Assembly (NCBI RefSeq): GCF_009363255.1
Contig: NZ_CP045318.1
Location: 224,001 to 288,000, forward strand
Direction of reading: 5' to 3'
Source of the DNA: Roseivivax sp. THAF197b
Lineage (GTDB): Bacteria; Pseudomonadota; Alphaproteobacteria; Rhodobacterales; Rhodobacteraceae
Length of the DNA: 64,000 nucleotides
How positions within the stretch are numbered: position 1 is the stretch's first letter; each line of letters starts with the position of its first letter. Below the pieces are notes generated by a model that worked only from the letters and a program-made list of their open reading frames with translations, was not told the origin of the DNA and ran no database searches. Both the position numbers and the translations under genes were made by a program. This document shows, piece by piece, positions 56,176 through 64,000 of this stretch.

Positions 56176-58167
56176 TTATTCGGCTGCTACAGCCTCCGGA
56201 TCGGCCAGTTGGACGATATCCATCATAATTGAATTCAACACGAAATCCTTCGGCGTGTAGACCCGTGCGACTCCCATGGCGCGCAGGCGCTTGGCATCTT
56301 CTTCGGGAATGATGCCGCCGACAATCAGCGGAATATTCCCGAGACCCGCGGCTTTCATCCGGTGCAGCGTATCCTCCACCAGCGGCAAATGAGAGCCGGA
56401 CAGGATCGACAGACCAATCACATGCATGTCGCCATTCGCTGCGGCAGAAACGATTTCCTCAGGCGTCAGTCGAATGCCTTCGTAGTCGATCTCCATACCG
56501 CAATCCCGGGCGCGGAACGCGATCTGCTCGGCGCCGTTGGAATGGCCATCGAGGCCGGGTTTTCCGATCAGGAATTTCAGCCGCCGTCCGAGCTTGGCCG
56601 AGACGGCATCGACCGCCTCGCGGATATCCTCGAGGCCCTCGGTCTGGTTCGAGATGGATTTCGACACACCGGTGGGGCCGCGATATTCGCCGAAGGCCGC
56701 GCGCATCTCGGCAGCCCATTCCCCGGTGGTCACGCCTGCTTTCGCAGCCTCGATGGAGGCGGGCATCACGTTTCGTCCCTCACGCGCCGCGGCACGCAGA
56801 TCCGACAACGCGCGCTCCACCGCTTCCGCATCCCGCTCCGCGCGCCACGCGGCGAGCCGGGAAACCTGATCGGCCTCGACCGCCGGATCGACGACCATGA
56901 TGCCGCCATCTTCGCCCAGAAGGGGGGAGGGCTCGCTCTCGGTCCAGCGGTTCACGCCGACCACGACGGTCTCGCCGCGTTCGACCTTGCCGACCCGTGC
57001 CGCGTTGCTTTCGACAAGGCGCGCCTTCATGTAATCGATTGCGTCAATCGCACCGCCCATGCCGTCAAGCGTGGACAGTTCGGCCCGTGCGCCTTCCTTC
57101 AGCGCCGCGACCTTGCGCTCCACCGCCGGGTTCTCATCGAAGAGGTCGTCATATTCCAGAAGGTCGGTCTCGTAGGCCATGATCTGCTGCATGCGCATGG
57201 ACCATTGCTGATCCCATGGGCGCGGCAGGCCGAGCGCCTCGTTCCAGGCGGGCAGCTGCACCGCACGGGCGCGGGCGTTCTTGGACAGAGTGACAGCCAG
57301 CATCTCGATCAGGATGCGGTAGACGTTGTTTTCGGGCTGCTGTTCCGTCAGGCCCAGCGAGTTCACCTGCACGCCGTAGCGGAAGCGGCGGTACTTGGCG
57401 TCCTCGATGCCGTAGCGCTCCGCCAGGATTTCGTCCCAGAGGTCCACGAAGGCGCGCATCTTGCACATCTCGGTCACGAAGCGGATGCCCGCATTCACGA
57501 AGAACGAGATGCGCCCCGCAAGCATCGGGAAATCCTGGGCCGGAACGCGCGGTTTCAGCTCGTCGAGCACCGCAATCGCGGTGGCCAGCGCATAGGCCAG
57601 CTCCTGTTCGGGCGTGGCACCAGCCTCCTGCAGATGGTAGGAACACACGTTCATCGGGTTCCACTTCGGGATATGCTTGTAGCAATATTCAGCCACATCC
57701 CCGATCATCTTCAGCGATGGCTTGGGCGGGCAGATATAGGTGCCGCGGGACAGGTATTCCTTGATCAGGTCGTTCTGCACGGTGCCCTGCAGCTTCGAGA
57801 TATCCGCGCCCTGTTCCTCCGCGACGGCGATATAGAGCGACAACAGCCAGGGCGCAGTAGCGTTGATCGTCATCGACGTGTTCATCTGCTCGAGCGGGAT
57901 CTGGTCGAACAAAGTGCGCATATCGCCCAGATGGCAGACCGGTACACCCACCTTGCCCACTTCGCCCCGCGCCAGGATATGATCGCTGTCATACCCCGTC
58001 TGGGTCGGCAGATCGAAGGCCACCGACAGGCCCGTCTGCCCCTTGGCGAGGTTCCCGCGATAAAGCGCGTTCGACGCCTGCGCGGTGGAATGCCCCGCAT
58101 AGGTCCGGATCAGCCACGGCTTGTCTTTCTGCGGCTCCGTCTGGGGCGGGGTTCGGGTCTCGGTCAT
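56176..58167 (-). CDS. ecm: Ethylmalonyl-CoA mutase
   Basis: A 663-aa B12-dependent mutase that converts ethylmalonyl-CoA to methylsuccinyl-CoA. The N-terminal catalytic barrel has IRTYAGHSTAQASNALYR, SVAFDLPTQTGYDSD and NTSMTINATAPW, and the C-terminal cobalamin-binding domain has GLDGHSNGAEQIA (about residues 536-548; DxHxxG with the cobalt-ligand His) and ILSGSHLPLVEDTL. It is close to, but shorter than, methylmalonyl-CoA mutase. ATG 58167 follows GAGGA. Ccr acts just before it and is 1.7 kb away on the other strand. Confidence 0.93.
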   Translation of the reverse strand: MTETRTPPQTEPQKDKPWLIRTYAGHSTAQASNALYRGNLAKGQTGLSVAFDLPTQTGYDSDHILARGEVGKVGVPVCHLGDMRTLFDQIPLEQMNTSMTINATAPWLLSLYIAVAEEQGADISKLQGTVQNDLIKEYLSRGTYICPPKPSLKMIGDVAEYCYKHIPKWNPMNVCSYHLQEAGATPEQELAYALATAIAVLDELKPRVPAQDFPMLAGRISFFVNAGIRFVTEMCKMRAFVDLWDEILAERYGIEDAKYRRFRYGVQVNSLGLTEQQPENNVYRILIEMLAVTLSKNARARAVQLPAWNEALGLPRPWDQQWSMRMQQIMAYETDLLEYDDLFDENPAVERKVAALKEGARAELSTLDGMGGAIDAIDYMKARLVESNAARVGKVERGETVVVGVNRWTESEPSPLLGEDGGIMVVDPAVEADQVSRLAAWRAERDAEAVERALSDLRAAAREGRNVMPASIEAAKAGVTTGEWAAEMRAAFGEYRGPTGVSKSISNQTEGLEDIREAVDAVSAKLGRRLKFLIGKPGLDGHSNGAEQIAFRARDCGMEIDYEGIRLTPEEIVSAAANGDMHVIGLSILSGSHLPLVEDTLHRMKAAGLGNIPLIVGGIIPEEDAKRLRAMGVARVYTPKDFVLNSIMMDIVQLADPEAVAAE

Positions 58168-58379
58168 CGCATTCCTCGCGGGATGAATCGGGTAAGCAAT
58201 AATATTTCGCACGGACAGCCATATTGGAAACTTTATGGCCATGTCAATTCGCTGCATCGCGGCGTCGGGCGGTTTGTTTATAACCGGGCACAGGCCCTTG
58301 CGTAAGCCGGATTGGCGCCAGGGCACGGTGGGGCCGCCTGGGATTGCCTAAAGCGTGACCGCGCGTCATCCTTCGGCCC

Positions 58380-59744
58380 ATGACGACGCAAGTCTCCTTG
58401 CCGGTTTGGCTTTTCATCCTGATCATGCTTTTCGCGACAGTGACGTTCGCGTCGCATTTCCTGTTTCCGTCGGTGCGGTGGTTCTTCCGGCGCCGTGCGG
58501 AACGGATCGTGGCTCGGCTGAACGAACGGCTGGAGCGCCCCATCCAGCCGTTCAAGCTCGCGCGGCGCTACGACCTGATTCAGCGCCTGATCTACGATCC
58601 GGAGGTGACCGAAGCCGTCGTCGCCCATGCCCGGGAGAACAACCTGCGCGAGGACGTGGCCTTCGAGAAGGCCCGCGATTACGCGCGCGAAATTGTCCCG
58701 GCCTTCTCGGCCTCTGCCTATTTCGGCTTTGCGATCCGGGCCGCGCGGTGGCTGTCGAACGCGCTCTACCGCGTCGACGTGAAGGATCTCGACGAGGCCG
58801 CGCTGGTCGGCATCGACCGCGACGCGACGGTGATTTTCGTGATCAACCATCGCTCGAACATGGATTACGTCCTCGTGACATATCTCGCCGCGCGCCGGTC
58901 AGCCCTGTCCTACGCGGTGGGGGAATGGGCGCGGCTCTGGCCGTTATCGGGACTGATCCGCGCGATGGGAGCGTATTTCATCCGGCGCAAATCGCGCAAC
59001 GCGCTCTATCGCAAGGTGCTTGAGAAATACATCCAGATGGCGACGCGCGGCGGGGTGGCGCAGGCGATCTTCCCCGAAGGCGGGCTGAGCCTCGATGGCG
59101 GCCTGAAATCGCCCAAGGTCGGCCTGATCAAGTACATCGCCGAAGGCGCGGATCTTGAGGCTCGCGACGTGGTCTTCGTCCCGGTCGCGGTGAATTACGA
59201 CCGCGTCCTCGAGGATACGATCCTGATCGATGCCGACCGGCGCGGCGAGCGTCGGTTCCGCGCCGGGGTGCTGTCGGCCTTCTGGCAGGCCATCGCACTG
59301 TTCTGGCGGCGCGCGACGGGGCGCTTTCACAGTTTCGGTTATACGGCCGCGCGCTTTGGCACGCCGTTGTCCTTGCGCGCCAACCCGGAACTCGCCGGAA
59401 CGCCCGAGGCGTTGGGCGGCCTAATTTTGGATCGGATCGCGTCGGCCGTGCCGATCCTGCCGGTGCCGCTTCTGGCCTATCTGCTCGAGGCCGAAGGGGC
59501 GATGGATCGCGACGCGCTGACGGCGCGCTTTGCCGCGATCGACCATGCCACGCCTGAACCGCTGGTCATGCCCGAGGGGGGGCACGCGCATGGTGTGGCC
59601 TTCGCCGCCAATCGCCTGATCAAGCGTGGGCTCGTCACCGACGAGGACGGTGTGCTGACCCCGACCGAATCCGGCCAGCCGATCCTGCGCTACTACGCGA
59701 ACTCGATCCGTCATCTTGTTCCGGATTTTGCAGGCGCAGCATAA
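58380..59744 (+). CDS. PlsB-like glycerol-3-phosphate acyltransferase
   Basis: A 454-aa membrane-associated acyltransferase. An N-terminal hydrophobic anchor (about residues 7-30) is followed by the acyltransferase motifs VINHRSNMDYVL (about 158-169; HxxxxD as HRSNMD), GAYFIRRKSRN and FPEGGLSLDGG (about 232-242). It probably makes lysophosphatidate for phospholipids, though it is shorter than E. coli PlsB. It lies between ecm and ccr, divergent from ecm. Confidence 0.85.
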   Translation: MTTQVSLPVWLFILIMLFATVTFASHFLFPSVRWFFRRRAERIVARLNERLERPIQPFKLARRYDLIQRLIYDPEVTEAVVAHARENNLREDVAFEKARDYAREIVPAFSASAYFGFAIRAARWLSNALYRVDVKDLDEAALVGIDRDATVIFVINHRSNMDYVLVTYLAARRSALSYAVGEWARLWPLSGLIRAMGAYFIRRKSRNALYRKVLEKYIQMATRGGVAQAIFPEGGLSLDGGLKSPKVGLIKYIAEGADLEARDVVFVPVAVNYDRVLEDTILIDADRRGERRFRAGVLSAFWQAIALFWRRATGRFHSFGYTAARFGTPLSLRANPELAGTPEALGGLILDRIASAVPILPVPLLAYLLEAEGAMDRDALTARFAAIDHATPEPLVMPEGGHAHGVAFAANRLIKRGLVTDEDGVLTPTESGQPILRYYANSIRHLVPDFAGAA

Positions 59745-59898
59745 CTTTCTGCAACTGCTCGGTCATAAAATTTCAAATTTACCCGCAAACATTATTGAAA
59801 TGTTGCGTAAGCAGCGATATTCCAGCGTGCAGGACGATTCCGCTGCCGCAGTGCGGCGTGATTGCACGAAGAGACAGCACGCAGGACAGGAGGCAGTC

Positions 59899-61185
59899 AT
59901 GGCTCTCGACACCCAGACCGGCATCGCGGAATACGATGCACCCGAAAAGGATCTCTACGAGATTGGCGAAATCCCTCCGATGGGGTTCGTGCCGAAACAG
60001 ATGTACGCGTGGACCATCCGGCGTGAGCGCCACGGCGATCCCGACAAGTCCTTCAAGGTCGAAGTCGTCGACGTGCCGAAGCTCGACAGCCACGAAGTGC
60101 TGGTTCTCGTGATGGCCGCGGGCGTCAACTATAACGGCGTCTGGGCGGGCAAGGGCGTGCCGATTTCGCCCTTCGACGTGCATGGTGCCGAGTTCCACAT
60201 CGCGGGCTCCGACGCGTCGGGCATCGTCTGGGCCGTGGGCGACAAGGTCAAAAGCTGGAAAGTCGGCGACGAGGTCGTGATACACTGCAACCAAGACGAT
60301 GGCGACGACGAGGAATGCAACGGCGGCGATCCCATGTTCTCGCCCACCCAGCGGATCTGGGGCTACGAGACGCCGGACGGCTCCTTCGCGCAGTTCACCA
60401 ACGTGCAGGCCCAGCAGCTCATGCCGCGCCCGAAGCACCTGACCTGGGAAGAAAGCGCCTGCTACACGCTGACGCTGGCCACCGCCTACCGGATGCTCTT
60501 CGGTCATCACCCGCATGAGCTGAAGCCCGGTCAGAACGTTCTGGTCTGGGGCGCGTCGGGCGGTCTGGGCTCCTACGCGATTCAGCTGGCCAACACCGCA
60601 GGCGCAAATGCCATCGCGGTCATCTCGGACGAGGACAAGCGCGATTTCGTCATGTCGCTCGGGGCCAAGGGCGTCATCAACCGCAAGGACTTCAAGTGCT
60701 GGGGTCAGCTGCCCACGGTGAACAGCCCCGAATACAACGAATGGCTGAAAGAGGCCCGCAAGTTCGGCAAGGCGATCTGGGACATCACCGGCAAGGGCGT
60801 GAATGTCGACATGGTCTTCGAACATCCCGGTGAGGCGACCTTCCCGGTCTCCACGCTCGTGGTGAAGAAGGGCGGCATGGTGGTGATCTGCGCAGGCACC
60901 ACCGGCTTCAACACCACGTTCGACGTGCGCTACATGTGGATGCACCAGAAGCGTCTGCAGGGAAGCCACTTCGCCCATCTCAAGCAGGCCGCGTCGGCCA
61001 ACAAGCTGATGATGGAGCGGCGCCTCGATCCCTGCATGTCCGAGGTCTTCCCGTGGTCCGAGATTCCGGACGCGCACATGAAGATGATGCGGAACGAGCA
61101 TAAGCCCGGCAACATGTCCGTGCTGGTCCAGTCGCCCAAGACCGGGCTGCGTACGCTGGAAGACGCGCTGGCTGCCAAAGGTTAA
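59899..61185 (+). CDS. ccrA: Crotonyl-CoA carboxylase/reductase
   Basis: A 428-aa medium-chain dehydrogenase/reductase that reductively carboxylates crotonyl-CoA to ethylmalonyl-CoA, the committed step of the ethylmalonyl-CoA pathway. The NADPH site is NVLVWGASGGLGSYAIQLA (about residues 214-232), with FGHHPHELKPGQ, GHPHGEAT-like EHPGEATFPVSTL and ICAGTTGFNTTFD. The MYAWTIRRERHGDPDKSF N-terminus is typical of Ccr. ATG 59899 follows CAGGAGG. A terminator lies 26 nt after the stop. Confidence 0.95.
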   Translation: MALDTQTGIAEYDAPEKDLYEIGEIPPMGFVPKQMYAWTIRRERHGDPDKSFKVEVVDVPKLDSHEVLVLVMAAGVNYNGVWAGKGVPISPFDVHGAEFHIAGSDASGIVWAVGDKVKSWKVGDEVVIHCNQDDGDDEECNGGDPMFSPTQRIWGYETPDGSFAQFTNVQAQQLMPRPKHLTWEESACYTLTLATAYRMLFGHHPHELKPGQNVLVWGASGGLGSYAIQLANTAGANAIAVISDEDKRDFVMSLGAKGVINRKDFKCWGQLPTVNSPEYNEWLKEARKFGKAIWDITGKGVNVDMVFEHPGEATFPVSTLVVKKGGMVVICAGTTGFNTTFDVRYMWMHQKRLQGSHFAHLKQAASANKLMMERRLDPCMSEVFPWSEIPDAHMKMMRNEHKPGNMSVLVQSPKTGLRTLEDALAAKG

Positions 61186-61211
61186 GCTTTCTTACGATTC
61201 CGAGGCGTTTG

Positions 61212-61242
61212 GGCCCGCATCCTGACACACCGGATGCGGGCC
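61212..61242 (+). terminator. Intrinsic terminator of ccrA
   Basis: An 11-bp perfect stem GGCCCGCATCC / GGATGCGGGCC with a 9-nt loop, then TT. It cleanly separates ccrA from the quorum-sensing locus. Confidence 0.8.
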
Positions 61243-61362
61243 TTCGCATGCCCGGAGGGCGGGGCACCCATGATTATGGGCGTTTGCACTGCGTGGCCTC
61301 GCTATTTCGGAGGAGGTGGAATTCGTGAATTTCCAGAAGAAACAGTTCTTGCTAAGGTTGCG

Positions 61363-61378
61363 TTAACCAATCGTTAAC
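61363..61378. promoter_or_regulatory. CtrA binding site of the quorum-sensing locus
   Basis: TTAACCAATCGTTAAC is an exact TTAA-N7-TTAAC site, ending 20 bp before the ATG of the small protein gene that precedes luxR. CtrA is the alphaproteobacterial cell-cycle and motility master regulator and is linked to quorum sensing in Roseobacters. Confidence 0.7.
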
Positions 61379-61398
61379 TATTTGGAGTTGAGCATTCT

Positions 61399-61596
61399 AT
61401 GCAACATGACTGGATAATAGACGTACTCTCGGACCTGACACGATTTGCAAATGCAAACGCGCTCGACCTTTTGGCTGCTCAACTGGACGAGGCGCAAATG
61501 ATCGCCCATGCCGAGATCGCGTCCCATGAAAGGGGAGTGGGCGGTGGGAATCGCGTTGCCGAGTTCAGGGCTGGACGGACAGCTGGCGCGGCTTGA
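61399..61596 (+). CDS. Small hypothetical protein preceding luxR
   Basis: A 65-aa protein, MQHDWIIDVLSDLTRFANAN at the N-terminus, then a long helix LDLLAAQLDEAQMIAHAEIA. As I recall, similar short proteins occur in front of LuxR-type genes in other Rhodobacteraceae, but its role is unknown. Its last third overlaps the luxR start in another frame, so the two are probably translationally coupled. The nearest regulator site is the CtrA box. Confidence 0.55.
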   Translation: MQHDWIIDVLSDLTRFANANALDLLAAQLDEAQMIAHAEIASHERGVGGGNRVAEFRAGRTAGAA

Positions 61597-62272
61597 AGCC
61601 GCGATTTCGCAGGATGACCTGCAACCGCTGATCGAGAATTTGCGGGACCATTACCGCGTCGATCACATCGTCTATCATTGGGTCGCTGCCGACGGGGAGC
61701 AATTCGGCTGCGGGACATATGATCCGGCCTGGGTCACCCGGTATCTCGACAAAGGATATCTGCGCGTCGATCCCGTGATCATCGGCTGCTTTCAACGCTT
61801 TCACCCGGTGGATTGGAAACGTCTCGATTGGTCCTCGAAATCCGCGCGTGCGTTTCTCCGCGACGCGATGGATCACGGGCTGGGCAATCAGGGTTTCTCT
61901 GTCCCGATCCGGGGACCGAACGGCCAATTCGCCCTTTTTACACTGAACCATTCCTGTGACGACGACGTGTGGGAAAGCTTCACGGAAAGTCACCGGCGCG
62001 AACTCATCCTGATCGCGCATTACTTCAATCAGAAAGCGCTGGAATTCCAGCCGGGACGCGGGCCGAAACCAGCAACGACGCTGTCGCCCCGCGAAGTGGA
62101 TGCGATGACGCTGATCGCGGTGGGATATTCGCGCGCGCAGGTCGCCGATACGCTGTCGATCTCGGAATCCACGCTGCGGGTCTATATCGAAAGCGCGCGT
62201 TTCAAACTCGGCGCGCTGAATACCACGCATGCGGTCGCGCAGGCCTTGCAACGCGGCCTGATCGTTGTGTGA
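61544..62272 (+). CDS. LuxR family quorum-sensing regulator
   Basis: A LuxR-type protein of about 242 aa. An N-terminal autoinducer-binding domain (IENLRDHYRVDHIVYHWVAADGE; YLDKGYLRVDPVIIGCFQRFHPVDW with the ligand-binding Tyr, Asp and Trp) is followed by a C-terminal helix-turn-helix (TLSPREVDAMTLIAVGYSRAQVADTLSISESTLRVYI). GTG 61544 is chosen because AGGGGAG lies 6 nt upstream; ATG 61508 or 61526 are alternatives with weaker sites. It precedes luxI by 105 bp and senses its acyl-homoserine lactone. Confidence 0.88.
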   Translation: MGIALPSSGLDGQLARLEAAISQDDLQPLIENLRDHYRVDHIVYHWVAADGEQFGCGTYDPAWVTRYLDKGYLRVDPVIIGCFQRFHPVDWKRLDWSSKSARAFLRDAMDHGLGNQGFSVPIRGPNGQFALFTLNHSCDDDVWESFTESHRRELILIAHYFNQKALEFQPGRGPKPATTLSPREVDAMTLIAVGYSRAQVADTLSISESTLRVYIESARFKLGALNTTHAVAQALQRGLIVV

Positions 62273-62351
62273 TCGGAGGCTGCGGGGCGCAGTAAAGATC
62301 CGCGCAACGTGCGCTGCGATTAACCACTTTTAAGGCACGGTGCGCGAGGCT

Positions 62352-62369
62352 TTTTCCATCAAGATGGAA
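62352..62369 (+). promoter_or_regulatory. Hairpin covering the luxI ribosome site
   Basis: TTTCCAT-CAAG-ATGGAAA, a perfect 7-bp stem, 8 nt before the luxI ATG. Its 3-prime arm holds the GGAAAGG ribosome site, so folding would reduce translation. Confidence 0.45.
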
Positions 62370-62377
62370 AGGGCCAC

Positions 62378-63019
62378 ATGATGATCCGCTACCTTTATGC
62401 TTCCGAACTTTCCCGTTTCCCGCGTCTTGCGCAAAGCATGTTCCGCGATCGCGCCGACCAGTTCCGCACCCGTCTCGGATGGGAGGTCAGCGTCGACGAT
62501 GCGGGCGAGGAACGGGATGCATATGACGCGATGAACCCGCTCTATGTGATCTGGGAACGCGCCGATGGCACCCATGGCGGGTCCATGCGGCTGATGCCGA
62601 CCACGGGCGATACCATGGTCAATGATCATTTCGGCCATCTGACCGAGGGCGTGCGCATCGAAAGCCCGCTGATCTGGGAATGCACCCGCTTCTGTCTTGC
62701 GCGGAATACCGATCCCGGCGCGGCGGCGGCGCTGATGCTGGCAGGCGGCGAGGTCATGCAGGGCTTCGGGGTGGAGCATTACGTGGGTGTCTTCGATGCG
62801 CGCATGGTCCGCATCTACAATCGCATCGGTGCCGCCCCGGAGGTGCTTGGAAGCGAAGGCGAGGGGCGGGCGCGCATCTCGGTCGGGCTTTGGTCCTTCA
62901 CGCCGGAAGCGCGGGCGCGCGTCGCGGCCTCGGCGGGTATCGATCCCGCGCAATCCCGCGCCTGGTTCGACGCCGCGTTCGGAAAGTCCGACATCCGCAT
63001 CGCTGCCGTCGCGGCCTGA
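62378..63019 (+). CDS. luxI: Acyl-homoserine-lactone synthase
   Basis: A 213-aa LuxI-family enzyme that makes acyl-homoserine lactone from S-adenosylmethionine and acyl-ACP. Family residues are FRTRLGWEV (Arg and Trp, about 29-37), YDAMNPLYVIW, GGSMRLMPTTG (about 69-79; Arg) and ESPLIWECTRFCL (Glu, Arg, about 94-106). The ATG has GGAAAGG upstream, sequestered in a possible TTTCCAT-CAAG-ATGGAAA hairpin. A TTAA pair at 62322-62335 (spacing N6) is a weak CtrA-like site. Confidence 0.94.
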   Translation: MMIRYLYASELSRFPRLAQSMFRDRADQFRTRLGWEVSVDDAGEERDAYDAMNPLYVIWERADGTHGGSMRLMPTTGDTMVNDHFGHLTEGVRIESPLIWECTRFCLARNTDPGAAAALMLAGGEVMQGFGVEHYVGVFDARMVRIYNRIGAAPEVLGSEGEGRARISVGLWSFTPEARARVAASAGIDPAQSRAWFDAAFGKSDIRIAAVAA

Positions 63020-63058
63020 CCTCTGGCGGAGGCTTTGGCGGGCCTGTAGGGTCCGCGC

Positions 63059-64000
63059 ATGAGCTTGCCCGCACTGACATTTTCCGACGACCAGGCCCAG
63101 GCCTATGACCGCGTAGCAGAAATGCTCAAAGAGGCGGGCGTGGACCTTGAGGATGGCCTCTGCCTGCCCGCGAAAGAGGGCAGAAGCCGCGTCATGGCGC
63201 TGCTGGGCAAGGCGGGATCGGGCAAGACGATGCTTCTGGCGGAACTGGCCCGGGCGCTGGGGGATGCGGGCGTTGAGACGGTCTCGGGCGATTACGAAAG
63301 CCGTCGTCGCAAGGAGCGCCGCACGCTGGCGATCCTCGCCCCCACCAACAAGGCCGCGAGCGTTCTGCGCAATCGCGGCGTGCCCGCCACGACCATCCAC
63401 CGCATTCTCTACACGCCGGTCTATGATCCGGAATACGAGAAGATCGCGGAATGGCTGATGGGCAACGGCGAAAAGCCCGAGATCGAAGCGCTGAGCGATG
63501 ACGCGCTCGACCGGGCGTTCGCCTCCTATCAGGGCCATAAATCCGTGCCCGCAGCGCTGGCTGCCGCGGGCCTGCGCGGATCGGATTTCATCACCGGCTG
63601 GAAGCGCCGCGAGGAGCCGCTCGATATCGGCTTCGTCGATGAGGCCTCGATGCTCGATGCACGGCAATTCGAGGACCTCCAGGAGATCTTTCCCAACCTT
63701 CTGCTCTTCGGCGATCCCGCACAGCTCGCGCCGGTGAACCAATCGGGCGCGATGGTCTTCGATGGCCTCAAGGACAGCCAGAAGATGGAGCTCGCGCGCG
63801 TGCACCGTCAGGAGGCCGACAACCCTATCCTCGATCTTGCCCATGCCCTGTCCGATCCGCAGCTGAGCTTTCAGGATTTCGAGCAGATGATCGAGGAGAA
63901 GGCCCGGCAGGATGACCGCGTCGTCTGGGCGCAGCGGGTCGAGGTCGACCTGATGGCGCGCTCGCCGGTTCTGGTCTGGCGGAACGCGACGCGAATCCGG
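63059..64000 (+). CDS. RecD-like ATP-dependent DNA helicase, 5-prime part
   Basis: The first 314 codons of a helicase of the RecD/AAA_30 type, cut by the window edge. Walker A is LLGKAGSGKTMLLAEL (about residues 49-64), motif Ia is LAILAPTNKAASVLRNRG (about 96-113), Walker B/DEAS is LDIGFVDEASMLDARQ (about 190-205), and motif III is LLFGDPAQLAPV. The VHRQ segment follows. Such helicases unwind DNA in repair. ATG 63059 is 39 nt after luxI, so it is probably co-transcribed with it. Confidence 0.85.
   Translation, partial: MSLPALTFSDDQAQAYDRVAEMLKEAGVDLEDGLCLPAKEGRSRVMALLGKAGSGKTMLLAELARALGDAGVETVSGDYESRRRKERRTLAILAPTNKAASVLRNRGVPATTIHRILYTPVYDPEYEKIAEWLMGNGEKPEIEALSDDALDRAFASYQGHKSVPAALAAAGLRGSDFITGWKRREEPLDIGFVDEASMLDARQFEDLQEIFPNLLLFGDPAQLAPVNQSGAMVFDGLKDSQKMELARVHRQEADNPILDLAHALSDPQLSFQDFEQMIEEKARQDDRVVWAQRVEVDLMARSPVLVWRNATRIR

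Noticed and set aside
56362..58305. A 647-codon open frame on the plus strand
   Set aside because: It is antisense to ecm and has no recognisable domain.
62300..62320. Possible lux box upstream of luxI
   Set aside because: GCGCA-N3-TGCGC is palindromic but does not match the 20-bp lux-box pattern; too short to call.

Overview
The window is GC-rich chromosomal DNA from an alphaproteobacterium, most likely a member of the Rhodobacteraceae (Roseobacter group). The evidence is the gene content: a full suc/odh/lpd/mdh and sdh block interleaved with ethylmalonyl-CoA pathway genes (ccr, ecm, mesaconyl-CoA hydratase, malyl-CoA thioesterase), a class I lysyl-tRNA synthetase, an MbfA-type membrane ferritin, an HvrA-type H-NS protein and a luxR/luxI pair. 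I see no rRNA, tRNA, CRISPR array, insertion sequence or prophage.

Layout. 1-11.5 kb: end of a DUF721/DciA-like gene, a DsbA-like oxidoreductase, a CoA-transferase, a TetR regulator with its operators, mbfA under a probable Irr box, a nitroreductase, an AEC carrier, then a tightly overlapping five-gene run (fghA, DUF188, HAD, ornithine cyclodeaminase, alpha/beta hydrolase), an MFS carrier and a TerB-like protein. 11.5-20 kb: lysK, a beta-helix protein, a PPOX protein, an outer-membrane barrel, an orphan ParA, an unknown kinase-like protein and zapE. 20-26.3 kb: a candidate small RNA, LysM and rhodanese-like proteins, folC-accD, a CPBP protease, a HAD protein and a GNAT. 26.3-39.6 kb: lpdA through sucC on the minus strand, two glycosyltransferases on the plus strand, then mdh. 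39.8-44.6 kb: a TSUP carrier, mcl2, NnrU, DUF1737, mch and a DUF4344 protein. 44.8-52 kb: sdhC-D-A, then five cell-surface and sulfotransferase-type genes, then sdhB. 52-56 kb: ornithine decarboxylase with a leader, DUF1989, deoD and H-NS/HvrA. 56-64 kb: ecm, a PlsB-like acyltransferase, ccr, the luxR/luxI locus and the start of a RecD-like helicase.

How the genes work together. accD, ccr, ecm, mch and mcl2 with suc, sdh and mdh connect acetyl-CoA carboxylation, glyoxylate-bypass-independent acetyl-CoA assimilation and the TCA cycle. The sucC and sdhC promoter regions carry the same 31-bp arrangement of two GTGATCAC palindromes 21 bp apart at nearly the same distance from the start codon, which suggests one regulator for both operons. 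The quorum-sensing locus has a textbook CtrA box upstream. The most interesting unexplained items are this paired palindrome, a promoter-to-terminator non-coding unit at 20041-20235, the surface/sulfotransferase genes lodged between sdhA and sdhB, and a small exported protein sharing operators with the TetR gene.
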